DNA of 10,316 nt from positions 1 through 10,316 of the forward strand of contig JAEUNV010000135.1 of the NCBI GenBank assembly GCA_016790385.1, given 5' to 3'. Below the pieces are notes generated by a model, which ran no database searches, was not told the DNA's origin, and saw nothing but the letters and a program-made list of their open reading frames with translations. The stretch comes from Zoogloea sp. (GTDB taxonomy: Bacteria; Pseudomonadota; Gammaproteobacteria; Burkholderiales; Rhodocyclaceae). The stretch's first letter is position 1; every line of letters begins with the position of its first letter. A program made the translations under genes and the position numbers. Below, piece after piece: positions 1-6,531 of this stretch.

Positions 1-1
1 G

Positions 2-199
2 CCGCCCTCGCGGCCCTTGTCCGTGCTTGTCGGGCCTGAAGGCGGCTGGTCGCCGGCCGAGCTGCAACTGGCGGAGCGTGCAGCTTGCTCGCCCCTGTCC
101 CTCGGGCCACGGGTCTTGCGTACCGAAACGGCCGGGCTGGCAGCGCTGGCGGCCCTGCAAACGCTGTGGGGTGATTTTTCGGGAGAGGGTGATGTTTGA
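2..199 (+). CDS. rsmE: 16S rRNA (uracil-1498-N3)-methyltransferase, C-terminal part
   Basis: This is the last 65 or so residues of a gene that begins before the window. RsmE is a SAM-dependent methyltransferase that makes m3U1498 in 16S rRNA of the assembled 30S subunit. The visible part carries the C-terminal SPOUT-knot signatures of the family: VLVGPEGGWSPAEL, followed about 20 residues later by LGPRVLRTETA and then AALAALQTLWGDF, which ends the protein as in other RsmE. The frame is open to the left edge, so the start lies outside; the TTG at 17 is internal. Its TGA overlaps the ATG of the next gene (pap) by 8 nt, which suggests co-transcription and possibly translational coupling. The family call is firm because the knot motifs are diagnostic; nothing can be said about the N-terminal RNA-binding domain. 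Confidence 0.92.
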   Translation, partial: PPSRPLSVLVGPEGGWSPAELQLAERAACSPLSLGPRVLRTETAGLAALAALQTLWGDFSGEGDV

Positions 200-1679
200 A
201 TCTGCCGAGCTTGGCCACCGGCTGTCCAAGGCCGAGTATGACAAGATCGAGCCCGAACTTCGTACCCGGCTGCTCAACGCGCAGTTCGAGTTGCTGGACC
301 AGAAGGGCTTTGCCACGGTCATCCTGATCAACGGTATCGATGGTGCCGGGCGCGGCGAGACGGTAAATCTTCTCAACGAGTGGATGGATCCGCGCCATAT
401 CGAGGTGCACGCTTTTGACCAGCCAACGCTGGAGGAGTGTCAGCGCCCCTTTCTCTGGCGCTTCTGGCGCGCCCTTCCACCCAAGGGCAAGATCGGCATC
501 CTGTTCGGCAATTGGTATTCGGAGCCCATTGGAGAGCGGGCACTGGGGCGTATCAAGAAGGCGCGTCTCGATCAGCGTCTGTCCGAATTGAACCGCTTTG
601 AGGCCATGCTGGCCGCCGAAGGCGTGTTGCTGGTGAAGTTCTGGTTTCACTTGTCGCGGGCTGGCCAGAAGAAGCGTCTCAAGGCGCTTGAGGCCAATCC
701 CGATACCCGCTGGCGGGTGCGTGAGGCGGACTGGCTCTTCTATGAGGAGTACGAGCGTTACCGGGAAGTGGCGGAGCATGTGCTGCGTCGGACCAGCACC
801 GGGATCGCCCCATGGGTGATTGTGGATGGCTCCGACCCGAACTATCGGGCAGTTCAGGTAGGGCAAACCCTGCTCGACAGCGTGCAGCGCAAGCTCGAAG
901 CCCTGGGCAAGGGTTACCGGCCACGGGTCACCGCCCCCCTGCTTCCCACCCACGTGGATCAGCGCAACCTCCTCAATGCGCTGGTGTTGAACCAGCCCAT
1001 GGACAAAAAGACCTACGAGCGGCAGCTTGAGAAGTTGCAGGGGCGTCTGGCGCTCGCGGTGCGCAGCGAGGCCTTCGCCCGGCGCAGTCTGGTGCTGGTC
1101 TTCGAGGGCATGGATGCGGCGGGCAAAGGCGGGGCCATTCGCCGCGTGACCCAGGCCCTGGACACCCGCCAGTACGCGGTCATCCCGATTGCCGCGCCGA
1201 GCGATGAGGAGCGTGCCCAGCCTTACCTTTGGCGCTTCTGGCGGCGTATTCCGCGGGAGGGCAAGGTGGCGATCTTTGACCGCTCCTGGTATGGCCGTGT
1301 TCTGGTCGAGCGGGTGGAGGGCTACTGTTCCGAAGCGGACTGGATGCGTGCCTACGCCGAGATCAACGATTTCGAGGATCAGCTCGTGTCGGCGGGGGCC
1401 ATCGTGCTCAAGTTCTGGCTTTCGGTGAGCAGCGACGAGCAACTCCAGCGCTTCAAGGCCCGGGAGGCGGAGGCGTTCAAACGCTACAAGATCACCGCGG
1501 AGGACTGGCGTAACCGGGAGAAATGGCCGGCCTACGAGCCCGCCGTCTGCGACATGATCGACCGGACCAGTACCGAAAATGCCGGGTGGGTTCTGGTCGA
1601 GGCCGATAACAAGTATTTTGCGCGGGTCAAGATTCTGACCTCGCTTGTCGACATGCTGGAAAGCGCAATCAGGAAATGA
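192..1679 (+). CDS. pap: Polyphosphate:AMP phosphotransferase, tandem PPK2 domains (PPK2 class II)
   Basis: The 495-aa protein has two fused PPK2 domains, the architecture and length of Pseudomonas and Acinetobacter Pap, which makes ADP from AMP with polyphosphate as phosphate donor. The C-terminal half (about 270-495) has an intact Walker A (G306-M-D-A-A-G-K312-G-G) and the lid/Walker B-like D363-R-S-W-Y-G-R. The N-terminal half has a degraded copy: G48-I-D-G-A-G-R54-G, with Arg replacing the Walker Lys, and F105-G-N-W-Y-S-E where the catalytic Asp and Arg are lost. Catalysis should therefore rest on the C-terminal domain. The ATG at 192 is chosen because family homology begins at MFESAELGHRL and a GGAG lies at 182-185; the frame is open farther upstream from 27, but that part overlaps rsmE. 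The gene overlaps the rsmE stop by 8 nt and ends 18 nt before argA. Cytoplasmic; no membrane segment or signal peptide. Confidence 0.93.
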   Translation: MFESAELGHRLSKAEYDKIEPELRTRLLNAQFELLDQKGFATVILINGIDGAGRGETVNLLNEWMDPRHIEVHAFDQPTLEECQRPFLWRFWRALPPKGKIGILFGNWYSEPIGERALGRIKKARLDQRLSELNRFEAMLAAEGVLLVKFWFHLSRAGQKKRLKALEANPDTRWRVREADWLFYEEYERYREVAEHVLRRTSTGIAPWVIVDGSDPNYRAVQVGQTLLDSVQRKLEALGKGYRPRVTAPLLPTHVDQRNLLNALVLNQPMDKKTYERQLEKLQGRLALAVRSEAFARRSLVLVFEGMDAAGKGGAIRRVTQALDTRQYAVIPIAAPSDEERAQPYLWRFWRRIPREGKVAIFDRSWYGRVLVERVEGYCSEADWMRAYAEINDFEDQLVSAGAIVLKFWLSVSSDEQLQRFKAREAEAFKRYKITAEDWRNREKWPAYEPAVCDMIDRTSTENAGWVLVEADNKYFARVKILTSLVDMLESAIRK

Positions 1680-1697
1680 AGGACAACTGACCCTAAA

Positions 1698-3110
1698 ATG
1701 CATACTTCTACCGCCCCGGCTGTGCCGGAAACCAGCGTGACCACCTCAAGCATCGCATCCGCCCCCGGGCAGGCGGACACCGCCCCCGGGCAGGCGGACA
1801 CCATCTCCCAGCGTTTCGTTGCCTGGGTGCGGGCCGCCGCGCCCTACATCCATGCCTTTCGCGGCAAAACCTTCGTACTGGGTTTTGGTGGAGAGGTGGC
1901 GGCCGGGGAGCTGGCCCAGACACTGGCCTACGACTGCAACCTTCTCGCCGCGCTCGGCGTGCGGCTGGTGCTGGTACATGGTGCGCGCCCCCAGATCGAG
2001 GCCGAACTGGCCCGTCGTGGCCTGACGCCGCGCTATCACAAGGGGCTGCGGGTAACCGACGCGGCGGCCCTGGAATGTGTCAAGGCCGCCATGGCGGTGA
2101 CCCGCATTGAAGTTGAAGCCCAGCTCTCCCAGGGGCTGCCAAACACGCCGATGGCGGGCAGTTTCATGCGGGTCACGGGGGGTAATTTCATCACCGCAAA
2201 GCCTGTTGGCGTGGTGGACGGCGTGGACTACGGTTTTACCGGCACCGTGCGCAAGGTGATCGCCGAGGAGATCGCCGCAGACCTGGATCAGCAGAACGTC
2301 GTGTTGATGTCGCCGCTGGGCGTATCCCCCGCTGGCGAGATCTTCAACATGAGCATGGAGGCGGTTGCCGAGGCGGTGGCAATTGCCCTCAAGGCGGAGA
2401 AACTCATCTACCTGTGTGATGCACCGGGCCTGCTGGACAGCAAGGGCGCACTCATCGAGGCCATCACCGCCGATGACGCGGAGGCCAAGTTGAAGGCGGG
2501 CGAGGGCATGACCGAGGATCTGGACCTCTACCTGCCCTGCGCAATCCGTGCCGTGCGCCAGGGGGTGGGGCGTGCCCACCTGATAGACCGCGACAAGGAC
2601 GGCGGCCTGTTGCTGGAGTTCTTCACCCCCCAGGGGGTGGGCACTGTGCTGACCCGTGACCCCCTGTTCCGGCTGCGCGAGGCGACCATCGAGGATGTGG
2701 GTGCCCTCGGCAGTGTGATCGCTCCCATGGAGGCCGACGGGACTCTGGTGCGTCGCAGTCGCGAGCGCCTGGAGGAGGAAATCGAGCGTTTCACCGTGGT
2801 CGAATACGATGGCGTGCTGGTCGGGTGTGCGGCGCTGTATCCCTTCATCGATGAGCGTGCGGCCGAGATGGCCTGTGTCGCCGTTGTGCCGCAACATCGC
2901 CGGGCCGGCCTTGGCGAGATGCTCCTGCGCCGCATGGAACGCCGCGCCAGGGCGCTCGGCGTGGAGCGCTTGTTTGTGCTCACCACCCGCACCGCCGACT
3001 GGTTTCGCGAGAGGGGCTTCCGGGAGGCGCCGCCCGAGGATCTGCCGCGCCAGAAGCGGGAGATGTACGATGTGAGCAGGCGATCAAAAGTGTTCATGAA
3101 GACACTGTGA
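1698..3110 (+). CDS. argA: N-acetylglutamate synthase (amino-acid N-acetyltransferase)
   Basis: The 470-aa protein catalyses acetyl-CoA + L-glutamate to N-acetylglutamate, the first step of arginine synthesis. It has the classical ArgA layout: an amino-acid-kinase-like domain (about 55-310; FGGE, HGARPQIE at 94-101, GNFITAKPVGVVDGVDYGFTG) that in the family binds arginine for feedback inhibition, then a GNAT domain (about 325-465) with the acetyl-CoA loop Q399-H-R-R-A-G-L-G406 and the late motif TADWFRERGF. Typical ArgA proteins start just before the FVxWxRxAAPYI segment, here at about residue 40. This protein has about 36 extra N-terminal residues, rich in S/T/A/P, with the heptad APGQADT twice. 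The ATG at 1698 is the only ATG before the conserved region; a GAAGGA at 1678-1683 is rather far away (14 nt), and a GTG lies at codon 14. The stop overlaps the following GTG start by 4 nt. Assignment is firm; the exact start is less so. Confidence 0.95.
   Translation: MHTSTAPAVPETSVTTSSIASAPGQADTAPGQADTISQRFVAWVRAAAPYIHAFRGKTFVLGFGGEVAAGELAQTLAYDCNLLAALGVRLVLVHGARPQIEAELARRGLTPRYHKGLRVTDAAALECVKAAMAVTRIEVEAQLSQGLPNTPMAGSFMRVTGGNFITAKPVGVVDGVDYGFTGTVRKVIAEEIAADLDQQNVVLMSPLGVSPAGEIFNMSMEAVAEAVAIALKAEKLIYLCDAPGLLDSKGALIEAITADDAEAKLKAGEGMTEDLDLYLPCAIRAVRQGVGRAHLIDRDKDGGLLLEFFTPQGVGTVLTRDPLFRLREATIEDVGALGSVIAPMEADGTLVRRSRERLEEEIERFTVVEYDGVLVGCAALYPFIDERAAEMACVAVVPQHRRAGLGEMLLRRMERRARALGVERLFVLTTRTADWFRERGFREAPPEDLPRQKREMYDVSRRSKVFMKTL
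1760..1801 (+). repeat. Perfect 21-bp tandem duplication inside argA
   Basis: Two identical 21-bp copies lie head to tail (1760-1780 and 1781-1801), each running from CGCCCCCGGG to GGCGGACAC. Because 21 is a multiple of three the frame is kept, and the protein reads APGQADT APGQADT in the linker before the conserved ArgA domain. A perfect duplication of this kind usually arises by replication slippage and can vary in copy number. Confidence 0.95.
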
Positions 3111-4753
3111 AATCTTTACGCGCAGTATTCCCCGCCCGCCTGCCGAGCGTTGTTCTGGGGCTGCTTCCCGCAGGGCCTGCGGTGGCGGCACTTCCCGAGA
3201 GCATGGCGTCGCCTGTGGTGACCGCCGTGGCCGGCAGCGCTGTGATGTTGGGATTGGCTGGTGCGGGTTATGTCCTGCTTCTACGCCAGCGTATTGCCCG
3301 TTTGACAGCCGGAGCCGCGGGCGCGGGGGATGCGCCCGATTCGCATGCCAACCCTGCTGCCGGTGAGGCCGATGACGATAGCCGCAATCGCTACTTCAGG
3401 CTTGCGGCTGAGTCGGGAGGGGCGGTCGAGGGATGGATCAATCCGGCCGGAAAGCTCTACTGGGTCAATCGGGCTGTCGAGGTTTCCACCGGATACACGC
3501 CCGACGAGGTTCTGACCGGAGACTTTGTCGAATTGCTGGTGTACGAGAAGGACCGGCGGTATTGCCGCGACCAGATCGGTGAGGTTCTGGAAAGCGGAGT
3601 GCCGGCCGAGTCTGAGTTGAGGATCGTCACAAAAGCCGGCAAGCAGCGGTGGATGGCCTGCCGCTGGCAGCCGATTCGCAACGAGAGTGGGAGCCTCCTC
3701 GGCCTGCGCGCCTTGATGAGTGATGTTCAGGCTCGCAAGGAGGCCGAGTACAAGCTGCTTGAAACGGTGGCGGCCCTGCGCCGCGCTCAGGCCCTGTCCG
3801 AGCATTACCTGCGCCGCAGCAACGAGGAGCGCTCGCGTCTGTCGGCGCTGCTCGACGTGGTGCGCATGGGCATCCTGTTCATGGACACCGATCGCCGTGT
3901 GGTCTTTTGCAATCGGGCCCTCTTCAACATCTGGGGGCTCCCCCCGGGTGACGGCTTTGTCGGGGTGCGCGACGCGGTGCTCCAGCAGCATATTGTGCAG
4001 TTTCTGGTCGATCCCCAGGCTTATCAGCGCCACGTGGCCGAGGTGCTCCAGCAAGAGGAGCCGAGCGAGCCCTTCGAGATCCGTTGCAAGGATGGCCGGG
4101 TGGTCCGGGAGTTTTCGAGGGTGGTGCCGGGGCCCGACGGTGCCGGCGAGATTGGTCGTATCTGGGTTTTCGAGGACGTCACCGAACAGCTTCGGGTGGC
4201 CGAACAGTTGATGTGTCTGGCTGAACGCGACCCCTTGACCAATCTGTACAACCGCCGTCGTTTCCACGAGGAGCTTGAACGCATGCTGGCCGACGGCCGC
4301 CGGCATGGAGAGTCGGTTGGGCTTCTGGCTATTGATCTGGACGGGTTCAAACCGGTCAATGATCGATATGGGCACCAGGCGGGTGACGAGGTGCTGGTTG
4401 GCCTCGCTAGCGCGGTCGGCGCCGTGGTGCGGCGCAACGAGATGTTCTTCCGCATGGGGGGCGATGAGTTCGCCATTCTGGTTCCGATTGCCACGGCGCA
4501 GGAACTCTCCGAACTGGCCCGTCGTGTATGCGTATGCATTGCCAGCCTGCGGTTCGCCTTTTCGGGCGAATCCGTGGCCGTGACGGCCAGCATCGGCATC
4601 GCCCTGGGGCCTCGACACGAGAATGACGGCGAGCGTCTGGTGGGTGCCGCAGACCGGGCCATGTATGTTGCCAAGGCGCTTGGCGGCAATTGCTGGGAGT
4701 TCGCCCGCGATTCCGACGCCCGGCGGCTGGATGGCGCTTCTCCGGCAGGCTAG
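3107..4753 (+). CDS. Membrane-anchored PAS-PAS-GGDEF diguanylate cyclase
   Basis: The 548-aa protein is predicted to make c-di-GMP from two GTP. Order: signal-like hydrophobic N-terminus (1-28, ending AVAAL), transmembrane helix about 36-59 followed by RQR, a low-complexity linker, PAS domain 1 (about 99-210; VNRAVEVSTGYTPDEVL), a helical/coiled linker (about 210-245), PAS domain 2 (about 246-365; ILFMDTDRRVVFCNRALFNIWG), and a GGDEF domain (about 370-535). The cyclase domain starts at D375-P-L-T-N-L-Y-N-R-R and keeps the metal-site D410-L-D-G-F-K, NDRYGH and an intact G451-G-D-E-F455, so it should be active. The inhibitory I-site position (442-445) reads RRNE rather than RxxD, a conservative change. 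The GTG start at 3107 overlaps the argA TGA (GTGA), so translation is probably coupled. The PAS ligands cannot be told from sequence. No EAL or HD-GYP domain is present. Confidence 0.9.
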   Translation: MKSLRAVFPARLPSVVLGLLPAGPAVAALPESMASPVVTAVAGSAVMLGLAGAGYVLLLRQRIARLTAGAAGAGDAPDSHANPAAGEADDDSRNRYFRLAAESGGAVEGWINPAGKLYWVNRAVEVSTGYTPDEVLTGDFVELLVYEKDRRYCRDQIGEVLESGVPAESELRIVTKAGKQRWMACRWQPIRNESGSLLGLRALMSDVQARKEAEYKLLETVAALRRAQALSEHYLRRSNEERSRLSALLDVVRMGILFMDTDRRVVFCNRALFNIWGLPPGDGFVGVRDAVLQQHIVQFLVDPQAYQRHVAEVLQQEEPSEPFEIRCKDGRVVREFSRVVPGPDGAGEIGRIWVFEDVTEQLRVAEQLMCLAERDPLTNLYNRRRFHEELERMLADGRRHGESVGLLAIDLDGFKPVNDRYGHQAGDEVLVGLASAVGAVVRRNEMFFRMGGDEFAILVPIATAQELSELARRVCVCIASLRFAFSGESVAVTASIGIALGPRHENDGERLVGAADRAMYVAKALGGNCWEFARDSDARRLDGASPAG

Positions 4754-4756
4754 AAT
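4751..4756 (+). promoter_or_regulatory. Possible -10 element upstream of yggX (weak)
   Basis: TAGAAT overlaps the stop codon of the diguanylate cyclase gene, one mismatch from the sigma-70 -10 consensus TATAAT, 60 nt before the yggX ATG. The position where a -35 would sit (about 4728-4733, TGGATG) is a poor match. The 62-nt gap could equally be read through from the upstream genes. I see no hairpin terminator in this gap. Confidence 0.25.
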
Positions 4757-4815
4757 CCGGTGGTGTCTCGGGCGGCCCTAAGGCTGTGCGGGCTTCCCAA
4801 CTCTAGAGGTGAAAA

Positions 4816-5088
4816 ATGGCACGAATGGTCAATTGTGTGAAACTCGGTCGCGAGGCCGAAGGCCTTGATTTCCCGCCGCTTCCCGGCGAACTGGGGAAGA
4901 AGGTTTACGAAAACGTCTCGAAGGAAGGCTGGCAGCAGTGGGTCAAGCACCAGACCATGCTGATCAATGAGAATCGTCTCAACCTGATGGACGCCCGGGC
5001 CCGCAAATATCTGGCGGAACAGCTGGAGCGCTATTTCTTCGGTGGTGGCGCCGACCAGATCGGCGGCTACGTGCCCCCGGCGTCCTGA
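4816..5088 (+). CDS. yggX: Oxidative damage protection / Fe(II)-trafficking protein YggX
   Basis: This 90-aa protein matches the length and whole-protein pattern of YggX, a small cytoplasmic protein that protects Fe-S clusters from oxidants and is implicated in Fe(II) handling. Visible family features are the N-terminal [21 protein letters not shown] with the conserved Cys7, then [34 protein letters not shown], and the C-terminal segment ending ERYFFGGG. A good ribosome site (AGAGGTGA, 4805-4812) precedes the ATG. It lies 62 nt after the diguanylate cyclase. As I recall, yggX near argA is a familiar neighbourhood in betaproteobacteria; if so, the cyclase gene sits between two usual neighbours. 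Its 3' end overlaps the convergent fhlB 3' end by 22 nt, and a GC-rich hairpin follows about 20 nt after the stop. Confidence 0.96.
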   Translation: MARMVNCVKLGREAEGLDFPPLPGELGKKVYENVSKEGWQQWVKHQTMLINENRLNLMDARARKYLAEQLERYFFGGGADQIGGYVPPAS

Positions 5089-5432
5089 TTTGGCGCCTGT
5101 GTTTTACCAGACGGCCCCGGTAGTTTCGGGGCCGTTCTGATTGGTGTGACCGTCTGGGCGCCCTGTTCAAGGCTGTACAGCCAGGCCAGCAGCTCGGCTA
5201 CCGCCACGTAAAGCTCCGGTGGGATGCGGGCGTCCAGGTCCACCTGCATCAGCAAGGCCACCAGTTCCGGCGATTCGTGCACGTAAACACCGGCCTCGCG
5301 GGCGCGGGAGATGATCTCTGCGGCGATCAGGCCGCGCCCTTTGGCGACCACCGTCGGGGCTGCGTTTCCGGCGTTGTACGCCAATGCAACGGCTTCCGAC
5401 CGATGTTCGGAGGGGCGTTCAGGGCTGTTCAT
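5067..5432 (-). CDS. fhlB: FlhB C-terminal-domain homologue (FhlB/FlhX type), export switch-like protein
   Basis: The 121-aa protein matches only the cytoplasmic C-terminal part of FlhB/YscU export-switch proteins: [20 protein letters not shown] (13-32), then [25 protein letters not shown] and [22 protein letters not shown] (65-86). It has no transmembrane segments. The NPTH autocleavage motif, which in FlhB comes just before the AVALxY strand, is absent; here the preceding residues are SEHRS. Family knowledge: such stand-alone domains (YlqH in Bacillus, FlhX in Helicobacter) resemble the cleaved C-terminal fragment of FlhB. A basic/proline-rich tail of about 30 residues is added. The ATG at 5432 is chosen because similarity begins soon after it; the start overlaps the preceding FliK-like stop by 14 nt, pointing to coupled translation. 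The gene's own 3' end runs 22 nt into the convergent yggX. A role in flagellar export is inferred from the family and operon. Confidence 0.87.
   Translation of the reverse strand: MNSPERPSEHRSEAVALAYNAGNAAPTVVAKGRGLIAAEIISRAREAGVYVHESPELVALLMQVDLDARIPPELYVAVAELLAWLYSLEQGAQTVTPIRTAPKLPGPSGKTQAPNQDAGGT
5108..5139 (+). terminator. GC-rich hairpin downstream of yggX
   Basis: A perfect 9-bp stem (ACGGCCCCG, 5111-5119, with CGGGGCCGT, 5127-5135) has a 7-nt loop; past a single bulged T the stem continues for three more pairs (CAG/CTG). It lies 19 nt after the yggX stop and within the 3' coding end of the convergent fhlB gene. The run after the stem (TCTGATTGG) is not a proper U-tract, so it may be an inefficient terminator or only an mRNA 3'-end stabiliser. 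Confidence 0.45.
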
Positions 5433-6504
5433 CGGGGGCGGCCAGTTCGGCCACCAGGCCGGTGAGGGGCACGTTGGCGGCATCCAGGGCTTCGGCCAGA
5501 CGGGGCTGGCCCGCCGCGAGGATGTCGCGACTGCGGGCGTCGTCCGCGATGAGACGGACGGCAACCCCCGCCGGCGTCAAATGCAGTCGCGCTTCAACGC
5601 CTCCGAGGCCCGGGAGCGCCAGGCGCAGGGTTGTATTCCAGTAGGGCTCGGGCTCGCCATTTTCGTCCGCTTCACGACCGCTCGGGTCCTCGATCTCCCA
5701 CTCCATCTGCTGTCCGGGCCAGACCTGCCCTTGCCAGACGACCTGGTGGGTCGCCAGGGTGTCGAGCTGTTGATGAACCAGCGGCAACAGGCGCTCGGCG
5801 ACGGGAGTTGATTCTGCGGCCTTGACGGCGCCTGCCGCAGGGGCGGCTGTTGCGCTTGCATTGTCCGACTCGTCAGGAGGGCTGACGACCGTGGCCAGTA
5901 CATCGGCTTTCTGCGACACGTTGACCTGGCCCTGGGGCTCCTTCCGCAAGGCTGCGGTACTCAAATGTCCGGCGAGCCACTGGGTCTGATGGGATTCGTA
6001 GAACAATCCGCTCTCGCTTACTGCGCTGGCCAACCGGGCCGCCAGTTGGGCGGCGGCTGCGGGGGTTTGGGGCGCGGACGGCGCCAGGGCTTCACCTTGG
6101 TTCAGCGGCGTTGTTCCCGGCGAAGGCTGTCCTGTGAGCAGAAAGCTGATCAGTTTTCCGGTCTGGCTGAGCGCCGGGCGGTCGGTCGGCAGCGGGGCCG
6201 GGTTGGCCAGATTGGCGAAGACCGCCTTGGGCGTGACTTCACTGACGATCAGTTCGAGGGTATCGCCTGCTTTGACGGACTGGGGCAGCGAAAGAATGAC
6301 ATTGCGGCCATTGACCCGGCCCTGGACCGTCTGATCCTGATTGACGTTCTGCAAGGTGGCGGTGATGCGCTGGCCCGGGGTGAAGGTCGGCAGATCAGCG
6401 GGTATGGCCCGGGCACGCGCAAGTGGAGCGACGTTTGGCTCACCGGAGAAAAAGCTGGCTTCGGTGAGCATCCGGAGGCGGGCGGCGAGATCTCCGGGAA
6501 TCAT
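5419..6504 (-). CDS. fliK: FliK-like flagellar hook-length control / substrate-specificity protein
   Basis: With the ATG at 6504 this is a 361-aa protein; a GTG at 6519 would add five residues and no convincing ribosome site separates the two. The C-terminal part (about 275-355) fits the FliK C-terminal (Flg_hook) domain: TLRLALPGLGGVEARLHLTP, AVRLIADDARSRDIL, QPRLAEALDAANVPLTGLVAE. The N-terminal part has MIPGDLAARLRML and a small beta-rich segment (FTPGQRITATLQNV and ILSLPQSVKAGDTLELIV, about 40-88). The middle is a low-complexity A/P/S/Q linker, as in FliK rulers. FliK is exported during hook growth and interacts with FlhB to switch export from hook to filament subunits. The gene lies behind fliT and overlaps fhlB by 14 nt, rather than sitting in a fliE-J cluster, so it may be a second, YlqG-type FliK homologue instead of the main ruler. 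Confidence 0.85.
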   Translation of the reverse strand: MIPGDLAARLRMLTEASFFSGEPNVAPLARARAIPADLPTFTPGQRITATLQNVNQDQTVQGRVNGRNVILSLPQSVKAGDTLELIVSEVTPKAVFANLANPAPLPTDRPALSQTGKLISFLLTGQPSPGTTPLNQGEALAPSAPQTPAAAAQLAARLASAVSESGLFYESHQTQWLAGHLSTAALRKEPQGQVNVSQKADVLATVVSPPDESDNASATAAPAAGAVKAAESTPVAERLLPLVHQQLDTLATHQVVWQGQVWPGQQMEWEIEDPSGREADENGEPEPYWNTTLRLALPGLGGVEARLHLTPAGVAVRLIADDARSRDILAAGQPRLAEALDAANVPLTGLVAELAAPDEQP

Positions 6505-6531
6505 GATGTCTGCCCGCACACGGGGCGGTGG

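Noticed and set aside
27..191. Extension of pap to an upstream start at 27 (550 aa)
   Set aside because: This part overlaps rsmE in another frame, its translation does not resemble PPK2, and homology plus a ribosome site support the ATG at 192.
1694..1699. TAAAAT resembling a -10 element at the argA start
   Set aside because: It overlaps the argA start codon, so it could not drive argA, and there is no -35 at suitable spacing.
1746..2897. Long open frame on the minus strand opposite argA (383 codons)
   Set aside because: It is the antisense shadow of a firmly identified gene in GC-rich DNA; the translation is rich in His, Gln and Gly without recognisable domains, and no convincing ribosome site was seen.
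3281..4618. 445-codon open frame on the minus strand opposite the diguanylate cyclase
   Set aside because: The plus strand encodes clear PAS and GGDEF domains over the same bases; the antisense product has no motif I recognise.
5049..5065. Short inverted repeat (CGCCGA/TCGGCG) near the end of yggX as a terminator of the flagellar operon
   Set aside because: Only a 6-bp stem inside the yggX coding sequence, no T-run on the minus strand, and it starts right at the fhlB stop; typical of chance in GC-rich DNA.
5433..5564. Extension of fhlB to an ATG at 5564
   Set aside because: The extra 44 residues (Pro/Trp/Ser-rich) are the shadow of the FliK C-terminus; FlhB-like sequence starts only after the ATG at 5432.
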